From a virus: DNA of 26,676 nt. The notes beneath the pieces are model-generated. The model did not search any database, was not told the origin of the DNA, and saw nothing but the letters and a program-made list of their open reading frames with translations. The translations under genes were made by a program, and so were the position numbers. Every line of letters starts with the position of its first letter. Position 1 is the first letter of the stretch. Below are positions 22,201 to 26,676 of this stretch, in pieces. The stretch covers positions 1-26,676 of IMG/VR virus record IMGVR_UViG_3300042924_007440. One strand, 5' to 3'.

Positions 22201-23631
22201 GTAGGCAGTCAGGCCCGTGACGCCGAGTGCGCTCGTTGCGAGCACGGCGTCACCGCTGGCGCTTGTGGAGATCCACACCAGCTCGGTGCCGGACGCAAGC
22301 GTGCCGGTGACCGTCGTTCCCGCCCATGCCCTAGCTGTCCCGGTCACACTCAACGTCGCGAGCCAGTACAGCGCCCCATCGATCCAGAATGGCGCCTGCA
22401 CGTCCAGGCTCGAACCGACTTCAAACTTGGTGTTGTAGGCGGTGCCGGTCATGTTGAACAGGCGGCGGGTGTTGCTGCCCTTGCTCGATGTGTGAAGGAC
22501 CGTCGATCCGCTGGCGTTCCACCACACCAAATCGTCTGATCCACTCGATGCGGAGTTGCCACGTAGCCACCAGCTGTCGCCACCCGCGTTGTTCTGAATG
22601 ATCGTTGGCGAGTTCCACGTAGCGCCCAGGCGCGTAGCCCAGAAGCCCTGCCAGGTTCCGGCGCTGTTGATCCTGTGGGCTACGGAAACCGCGATGCCAG
22701 GCATCCCGGCGAGTGATGGTGCCATTGCGCCCGCTACACCGATGCGCTGGGCATCGCGCCGGCAATTGGCAAAGATGAAATCACCAGCTGCGGTGATCCT
22801 GATCTCTCCACCACCACCAAGGCGGCCAGCCACTCCCCACTCTGGCACCAAGTCGGCATCGAGAGCCCAGAGGACGCCAGACGATGTCGCAGTGTGGGAG
22901 CCAATGGTCACCTCGCTCGCGCCGCCGTGCTTGCGGTAGTACCAGGTGGCGGTCCCACTGATTGCTGCACCGAGGCCGAACCGGTCGCCCTCAGGCGCGG
23001 TGACCAGCTGAACAGACAACGGGTCGACCTGCCCGGCGCTTGCCCTGAGTGCGACAGCCTCCTGCGCCACGCCGGCACCCGAGTAGCGCACGACGATGAC
23101 GAACGGCTGTGCTGAGGCGCTCCGGCTGCCCAGAGCGAATGTCACCCCGTTCCCAAAATCAAGATCTCCACTGGAGCTGACGCTGCCGCGGTAGGAGTAG
23201 GCCACGAGGAAGCCGGTACCATCTCCGGCGCCGGTCACTGAGCCCGGCTGCAAGATATCGCCGTGCGGCAGGAGCCCCGCCAAGCCCACGATTGCGCCCT
23301 GGGCCTCGAAAACCATCACGGCCAGCTCGACCGTTGCGCCAGGGCCGTCCCCGTTGATGCCGCGCACAAGGTAGGCCTGGTCACCCGGTGTCGTGGGACC
23401 GGTGATGGTGATGTCCGCGCGGTTCTCATGTTCCGCGTTGAGCGCAATCTGGATTGTCCCACCGGTCACGGCCAGCGTCTGCGGCGCGTCGGCAGTGTCA
23501 AACCAGGTCGTGCCCCCGTCGAGCGAGTACTCGGCGCCGGTCAGCGCACGGTCGAAGTAGACGATGGCCGCCGCCGTGCCCGCCATTGGCACGGACACAA
23601 ACGCGTTGGTCAGTGGGGTGGGTGCCGCCAT
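19216..23631 (-). CDS. Large tail-tip/fibre protein with cadherin-like repeats
   Basis: The ATG at 23631 overlaps the distal tail stop (ATGA) and gives 1471 aa. The N-terminal about 600 residues are rich in Ser/Thr/Gly/Trp and resemble beta-propeller or fibre sequence (VIVVRYSGAGVAQEAVALRA, DDRWMVASLDTDGNWN). From about 615 to 1090 there are tandem Ig/cadherin-like repeats, each opening with a theme such as WPATVAEGGTLTATL, FPATILEDGTADAEV, TMPTIAEDSFASETF and RMPTVAPGGVSVQRF. The C-terminal about 380 residues look like a baseplate minor tail protein (similar to the ReqiPepy6 Gp37-like class). It probably sits at the tail tip and contacts the host. The part at about 22,100-23,200 is visibly less GC-rich. 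Confidence 0.8.
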   Translation of the reverse strand: MAAPTPLTNAFVSVPMAGTAAAIVYFDRALTGAEYSLDGGTTWFDTADAPQTLAVTGGTIQIALNAEHENRADITITGPTTPGDQAYLVRGINGDGPGATVELAVMVFEAQGAIVGLAGLLPHGDILQPGSVTGAGDGTGFLVAYSYRGSVSSSGDLDFGNGVTFALGSRSASAQPFVIVVRYSGAGVAQEAVALRASAGQVDPLSVQLVTAPEGDRFGLGAAISGTATWYYRKHGGASEVTIGSHTATSSGVLWALDADLVPEWGVAGRLGGGGEIRITAAGDFIFANCRRDAQRIGVAGAMAPSLAGMPGIAVSVAHRINSAGTWQGFWATRLGATWNSPTIIQNNAGGDSWWLRGNSASSGSDDLVWWNASGSTVLHTSSKGSNTRRLFNMTGTAYNTKFEVGSSLDVQAPFWIDGALYWLATLSVTGTARAWAGTTVTGTLASGTELVWISTSASGDAVLATSALGVTGLTAYSLPPAFVAGSVGHWSAPVSTSADATALGFTHQGGEDAVVLRFDGSGILPVAVAARLGTSTAERPVAIGAQWGEDYAAVGGGWAIVRASGSTTAVTFDPPGDTVAPGSTDDRWMVASLDTDGNWNTSSGGAGVPPDPLVAVPPTDPVGTWPATVAEGGTLTATLSTTDPNAGYASHPEPFTSLTIAIYDSTTQAWRTSGTVAAAGGTLTVTNDGVGGVSVDLTPDPDFDGEVLFSARAVATTASRTLYSNTVDITTDWIGEADQPGPVEGAFPATILEDGTADAEVSVEDPDTEDAWTWRLSPVDEAPYTPDSSGMVTVYDQGDGVTVAGTVTVHAGQGTTSATLRYEAAANWHGSTGVSVRVAENSGLGEWAWLPMTVEAVVDIPTAPSPATMPTIAEDSFASETFTTTDPDFLTDPGSTYTWQVSVDGTTWDEEGVDTGTVLVQVDASEEDPGGRDDLVVGITTTPDGNWYGSYSFYLRVKKDHGGGTVYSPATLVGGTVTPVDDAPSRPTPTRMPTVAPGGVSVQRFTATDVDNEELTFEVTAAPSGSWSETSAALAAGTATVDQGLADGACEVRYTPDPGTSGPYRFYLRAKSGTTAGAWAEVTGWVSDEGVAVELMRVTRSAGSVTLASLGPLSPTAVRITEAVTGPGSAEVRVPVAQLIARAEAQGEAVDELVAPGTCELHVYANEVLAFAGPLVSYEEEMDGLSWRLSCRGLLSYLERRAVETTVTFTADEQTEIMADLVDATQALPYGALDIDTAGVTNTGVTIPSIEFEVGTTVSAALEELRRGLDGAEYRITPDREFLADTWVGTDRRAGCLITTGQAQRLTIVDEWETITTVARVVGDAVTGAAQADSTTLARYGRVSGQRTARAVTDAGVAEDLAEELVAARSLAGRVIRLTALTDARTPVGRRWYDYVAGDLISVEVETRRGVVRIEARIINRTVTAGAPGGIVEDDLELEVLGPEDTPQAPRGRHNPDVWDQLSDLYRRLP
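21847..21859 (-). promoter_or_regulatory. Operator/stoperator-like site inside the tail-tip gene
   Basis: The plus strand reads GTCAAGGCTTGCC and the sense strand CAAGCCTTGACA. It lies mid-gene in codons for ASLDTDG, far from any intergenic region, as expected for a transcription-blocking stoperator. Confidence 0.6.
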
Positions 23632-24467
23632 CAGAGGACCCACCCGGCGCGCCAGCTCACCCACACCGCCGAAGGCTCATCCCCGACGTACTCGTAGCTG
23701 ACCAGGTTGGCGCCGGGCCGGAGCCCCCAGAACCGCGACGCCGCGACCTTCTTGTTCATCCGCGGTGCGCCGTCCTCGGTGATGCTCTCGTACCCGGGTG
23801 TCATTACGACTTCGAGCGTCTCACCGGGGACGAGCGCCAGACCGGCGAGCTCGATGTTCCGGCCCGTCGTGACGTTGGTGACGGTGACGCCGGTAGTGGT
23901 GCCCGAGAGCGGTCCCGACACGGTGACGACCGGGTAGGCGGTGACGTTCCCGCCGACCGCCGCCGTCGCCGGCGTCGGGTCCGGTCCAGCGGCCACCTGG
24001 TCATCCTCGGACTCGTACGCAGCCGCGTCCGGGGCAAGGAGGGTCACGGCGAAGTCGGCGGCGTTGGCGGCAAGATTGCTCCACCGCACCGGCTCAGCGT
24101 CCGCGTGCGCGTCCCACACGAGCTCTCCGAGGCTCGGGTGATCGACGGTTACCGTGATCGGGTCCGCGCCGTGGTCGTTCACGGCGGCGACGAGCGCGGC
24201 CCGCAGCGTCCAGAACTCGGCCTCGTCGCGCCCGACGAGTGTGCCGCGTAGCGTCAGGGTTGCGGCGCCCCACCGCCCGGGCCCGACGGCTTCGCCGCGG
24301 GTGAATGGCAGCACCTCGCGCGCCAGCGCCCGCCGGGGCTCCGCCGAGAAGCCGGTGAGGAGGTAGCCGTAGGACCCCCACGACGAGCGCGTGAGGGTCC
24401 GGGCCACCGTGACGGGATCGAGGGTCCCGTCCGGCGGCGTCAGCGTGACGGAGGCGACGGGCAGCAC
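23631..24467 (-). CDS. Distal tail protein (Dit-like), 278 aa
   Basis: The GTG at 24467 is supported by the start-linked motif exactly 7 bases upstream. The product begins MLPVASVTLTPPDG. The ring-forming type N-terminal part (about 1-150) has GYLLTGFSAEPRRALAREVLPF, RWGAATLTLRGTLVGRD and FAVTLLAPDAAAYES, typical of siphovirus distal tail proteins. The rest (about 165-278) is a jelly-roll-like part with NVTTGRNIELAGLALVPGE and ends in PSAVWVSWRAGWVL. It sits between the tape measure and tail-tip genes, the usual order. It would form the hub connecting tail tube to tail tip. Confidence 0.75.
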   Translation of the reverse strand: MLPVASVTLTPPDGTLDPVTVARTLTRSSWGSYGYLLTGFSAEPRRALAREVLPFTRGEAVGPGRWGAATLTLRGTLVGRDEAEFWTLRAALVAAVNDHGADPITVTVDHPSLGELVWDAHADAEPVRWSNLAANAADFAVTLLAPDAAAYESEDDQVAAGPDPTPATAAVGGNVTAYPVVTVSGPLSGTTTGVTVTNVTTGRNIELAGLALVPGETLEVVMTPGYESITEDGAPRMNKKVAASRFWGLRPGANLVSYEYVGDEPSAVWVSWRAGWVL

Positions 24468-24474
24468 CTCCGCG

Positions 24475-24484
24475 ACCGTTGGCG
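24475..24484 (-). promoter_or_regulatory. Start-linked motif CGCCAACGGT, distal tail gene
   Basis: The minus strand reads CGCCAACGGT, then the 7-base spacer CGCGGAG, then GTG 24467. It sits in a 24-bp gap after the tape measure stop. Confidence 0.75.
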
Positions 24485-24491
24485 CCCTGGC

Positions 24492-26171
24492 TCAGATGGC
24501 GGCGACGGCGGTGCGCGTGACGCGGGCCTGTTGGCCGCGGCTCATGGCATCGAGCTCGGCGGCGAGCACGCGGACGTCCATCCCCGCCGGCGGGTACACG
24601 TTGATGGTGGTCGCGTAGGTGTCGCCGACCGGCGCGCCGACGTGGTTCAGCGCGTCCCGCAGGCCCATTTTGTGAGTCGGCAGGACAAGCTCTCCGCCAG
24701 CCACCGCGGCCAGCGAGTGGCGGCCGCGGGGTCCGGGGTGAAGGCCGCCGTCCTCGTACCGTCCGGTGATGCGGCCCGCGATGTTGTCCGAAATGCGGTG
24801 CGAGGAGCCCCACAGCTTGGGGAGGTTGTTGAGCGCCGTCCCGATGCCCCAGCCTGCGAGGAGCGAGCCCGCGGCCACTGCACCTGTGGTACCCGCGCCC
24901 GCGGCAAGTGGTGAGGCACGCAAGATGCCACCCATCCGTCCCGCGCCAGCGGCGCCGCCAGCTGCGCCACCTGCGCCCGCCACCGTCTGCGCGGCGGCGA
25001 ACCCGCGCAGCGCCGCGGTCCCGCGCGTCAACATCGCAATCAGCCGGGACACGGCGCCGGTCATCGTGGCGACGGGGCCACCGAACAAGGCCATCGCCAT
25101 AACGGCGCTCTGCACGCCGGAGGGCATGGCGGTGAACATCTCGAGAGCCTTAGCCAGAACCGTTGCCAGCTTCTCGATTGCGGGGATGAGCCGGTCGAAC
25201 ACGCCCTGCTGCTGGAGCTTGGTGATGAGCTCGGCGAACTTCGGCGCCAGCTCGCCCACCACTGGAAGGAGCTGCGTACCAAGGGTGAGCATCAGGTCCT
25301 GCCACTTCTGACGCGCGTCCTCGAGCTTGTTCGCCGTGCTGTCGGAGGTGCGCTCCACGTCGCCGGCGGCGGCGGCTGTCTGCTCGTAGAACAGGGCAAG
25401 TGTGGCCTGAATGCGCTGCTGGTCAGTGAGTTCCGTCGAGTTCTTGGCGTTGATGCCGTACAGCTCGTTGGCCTTTTGCACCACGCGCTCGACGCTCATC
25501 GCCACGCCCGGGAACGCCGTCTCGAGGCTATCGAACTCGCCGCGCATCGCCGCCGAGACAGCCAGCATCTTGTCCTGCACGTTGCCGCCGTAGAACGACC
25601 GCGAGTCGGCGATCCGCTCCATCAGCTTGGTGAGCTGCGCCGGCCCCTCCTCGCCGAGCTTGGTCAAGTAGCCGCTGAACCCCTGACTCATCTCCGCGAC
25701 GGTCGTCTGTGAGAGGTTGAGCGCATCGGCGTTCGCCTTGGCCCAGGCGTCGATAGCGCCCTTCCCCCGCGCGCCCCACAGCACCTCGTTTGCCGCCTGG
25801 GCGTCCTCGTAGGCGATGGCCGCCTCCGCCGCGGCCTTGCCCATCATCGCCATTGGCAGTGTCATGCCGACGGTGGCGACGGCACCAGCCGTCATCATCC
25901 GGTTACCGATGTTCGTCAGCTTGGCGCTGGCACGCTGGGCGCCCGATCCCACCTCGCGCTCAATGTGGTCACCGGCCTTTCTGGCCCCCTTGCGCGCACC
26001 CTCCTCGACGCCGCGGCCCACCTCTTGCCCGGCCTTCTTGCCCGCCTCCTTGCCGGCGCCGTCCATCTCGCGCTCGACGGCATCCGCCGCGCGCTTGGCG
26101 CCGCGCTTGCTCTCGCGAACCAGTCCCTCCACATCCGGACGGAGCTCAACGACGGCCTCCAACATGCTCAT
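24492..26171 (-). CDS. Tape measure protein, 559 aa
   Basis: The ATG at 26171 overlaps the tail chaperone stop. The N-terminal part is charged and helical (about 1-80: VREMKRG-like repeats of Lys/Glu/Gly such as GKEAGKKAGQEVGRG), followed by a hydrophobic stretch with MTAGAVATVGMTLPMAMMG (about 92-110). The middle is long alpha-helical with a Gly/Ala-rich hydrophobic region (about 350-450), and the C-terminus contains YEDGGLHPGPRGRHSLAAVAGGELVLP, a typical phage tape measure ending. At roughly 1.5 angstrom per residue it predicts a tail of about 80-90 nm. It is encoded next to the chaperones, as is usual. Confidence 0.88.
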   Translation of the reverse strand: MSMLEAVVELRPDVEGLVRESKRGAKRAADAVEREMDGAGKEAGKKAGQEVGRGVEEGARKGARKAGDHIEREVGSGAQRASAKLTNIGNRMMTAGAVATVGMTLPMAMMGKAAAEAAIAYEDAQAANEVLWGARGKGAIDAWAKANADALNLSQTTVAEMSQGFSGYLTKLGEEGPAQLTKLMERIADSRSFYGGNVQDKMLAVSAAMRGEFDSLETAFPGVAMSVERVVQKANELYGINAKNSTELTDQQRIQATLALFYEQTAAAAGDVERTSDSTANKLEDARQKWQDLMLTLGTQLLPVVGELAPKFAELITKLQQQGVFDRLIPAIEKLATVLAKALEMFTAMPSGVQSAVMAMALFGGPVATMTGAVSRLIAMLTRGTAALRGFAAAQTVAGAGGAAGGAAGAGRMGGILRASPLAAGAGTTGAVAAGSLLAGWGIGTALNNLPKLWGSSHRISDNIAGRITGRYEDGGLHPGPRGRHSLAAVAGGELVLPTHKMGLRDALNHVGAPVGDTYATTINVYPPAGMDVRVLAAELDAMSRGQQARVTRTAVAAI

Positions 26172-26461
26172 TGTGACGTCACCCGCAGGGTTGTGAAATG
26201 GGACAGGTCAGCCGCGTCGCCATCGACCGTTGGCGCACGGCGGGCCGCCGCGGCCTGCTCGCTCGTCACCTCGGCGCGGAGCCGGGACCCGTCGCTGAGG
26301 CCGACGAGGAGCGCGGCCAGGTACGCGGGTGTCAAGGCTTGACCGTCGCTGAGCTCCGCGGGGCCGATGCCGTACTCGCGCCGCAGGTCGGCCAGCGTGA
26401 GCGGCAGGTGGGCCGCCGCCTCCCTCAGGACGCCGATGGTGCGGACGGCTCGCCGGGCCCG
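26168..26461 (-). CDS. Tail assembly chaperone T part, expressed by -1 frameshift
   Basis: A frame overlapping the upstream chaperone in the -1 register continues as RARRAVRTIGVLREAAAHLPLTLADLRREYG... to LRVTSQ, with the stop overlapping the tape measure start. It has no good start of its own; the ATG at 26524 has an Arg/Pro-rich lead that looks like a shadow. It would be made as a fusion to the upstream G-like product after a slip at 26461-26467, in the arrangement of lambda G/GT. The 98 codons downstream of the slip and the frame relation fit this model. An operator-like site (26331-26343) lies inside. Confidence 0.68.
   Translation of the reverse strand, partial: RARRAVRTIGVLREAAAHLPLTLADLRREYGIGPAELSDGQALTPAYLAALLVGLSDGSRLRAEVTSEQAAAARRAPTVDGDAADLSHFTTLRVTSQ
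26331..26343 (-). promoter_or_regulatory. Operator/stoperator-like site in the tail chaperone gene
   Basis: The plus strand is GTCAAGGCTTGAC, a perfect palindrome except for its central base. The sense strand reads CAAGCCTTGACA, matching the orientation of the other copies. Confidence 0.65.
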
Positions 26462-26676
26462 AAAGGGGCGGCATCCGCCTCCGCGCCGTACAGGCGGTCC
26501 AGGCCGAGGACGCCGACGAGCCACTCGAGGTAGTTCAGGAAGTCGGCGGCGTCGACCGTCGGGTCCGACGCGACGGGCATCACGAGACCCGGGGCGAACA
26601 ACTCCACCAGGTCCACGAACCCCAGCAGGCCGCGCTCCGCGGCTGCGGCGGCCATCTCGCCGGTGACCTCCCCGGC
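26425..26676 (-). CDS. Tail assembly chaperone G part, truncated at right edge
   Basis: The frame reads in from the window edge (no start is certain; ATG 26655 is internal to a plausible longer frame) and ends at TGA 26425-26427. It encodes a helical, acidic protein with ERGLLGFVDLVELFAPGLV and DAADFLNYLEWLVGVLGLD, and a Pro-rich end (PFGPGEPSAPSAS). Position directly before the T part and the tape measure supports a tail assembly chaperone. The slippery site lies 36 bases before its stop codon. Confidence 0.65.
   Translation of the reverse strand, partial: AGEVTGEMAAAAAERGLLGFVDLVELFAPGLVMPVASDPTVDAADFLNYLEWLVGVLGLDRLYGAEADAAPFGPGEPSAPSAS
26461..26467 (-). promoter_or_regulatory. Candidate -1 frameshift heptamer CCCTTTC
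   Basis: On the minus strand the zero frame reads GCC CCT TTC; the heptamer C CCT TTC has the X XXY YYZ form. A -1 slip gives CCC TTT and then continues in the T frame (CGG GCC CGG). The frame relation was checked against both ORF ends. Confidence 0.6.

Noticed and set aside
1-26676. CRISPR array, tRNA genes or ribosomal RNA genes
   Set aside because: No regularly spaced repeat-spacer series, no cloverleaf-like segment and no rRNA-like sequence was seen by eye on either strand.

Overview
The window is a stretch of a temperate, tailed (siphovirus-type) bacteriophage genome of very high GC content. Hallmarks are a terminase pair, a portal protein, tail assembly chaperones ahead of a tape measure protein, a distal tail protein and a large tail-tip protein, an amidase endolysin, a tyrosine integrase with an excisionase-like gene, and replication and recombination genes. 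The high GC, frequent GTG starts, dense ATGA/GTGA overlaps and L5-like operator logic suggest an actinobacterial host. This is an inference; no host gene is present apart from what looks like the 3' end of an acyl-CoA dehydrogenase gene inside the attachment site.

Layout. 1-4240 (minus): a truncated gene at the left edge, a small unknown gene, a portal-MuF fusion, then TerL; TerS starts at 4733. 4813-6845 (minus): small unknown genes and a RecT-like annealing protein. 6949-7736 (minus): a Cys-rich small protein and a RusA-like resolvase. 7737-8172: a divergent control region with two operators, dyads and a polypurine tract. 8173-9618 (plus): a DNA methyltransferase. 9591-10202 (minus): a permuted papain-like protein. 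10345-15265 (plus): winged-helix protein, replication protein, DnaB-like helicase, sigma-70-like factor, small unknown gene, second DNA methyltransferase and a 58-aa prepilin-like peptide. 15265-15449: probable attP. 15541-17000 (plus): excisionase and integrase. 17074-19183 (minus): nuclease-like gene, endolysin, holin-like gene. 19216 to the right edge (minus): tail-tip/fibre protein, distal tail protein, tape measure, and tail assembly chaperones joined by a probable -1 frameshift. The structural genes at the two edges would be contiguous on a circular map.

Four repeat families tie these genes together. (1) A 10-bp motif CGCCAACGGT lies 7 bp (once 8 bp) upstream of nine start codons and corrects several starts; it behaves like the start-associated sequences of cluster K mycobacteriophages. 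(2) A 13-bp near-palindrome, GTCAAGGCTTGMC, occurs six times: two copies with embedded TTGACA in the divergent control region, four inside genes, all in one orientation relative to transcription. This resembles the operator/stoperator immunity system of L5-like phages. (3) A 74-bp element is duplicated in inverted orientation (70/74 identical) upstream of the RecT operon and of the replication operon, apparently a shared control region. (4) Tandem 11-bp integrase arm-type repeats flank a core that encodes what looks like a host gene terminus.

The phage therefore appears to coordinate two outward early operons, a repressor-read operator network and a start-linked motif. It also encodes a sigma-like factor that might read a dedicated promoter class. 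No repressor was identified with certainty.
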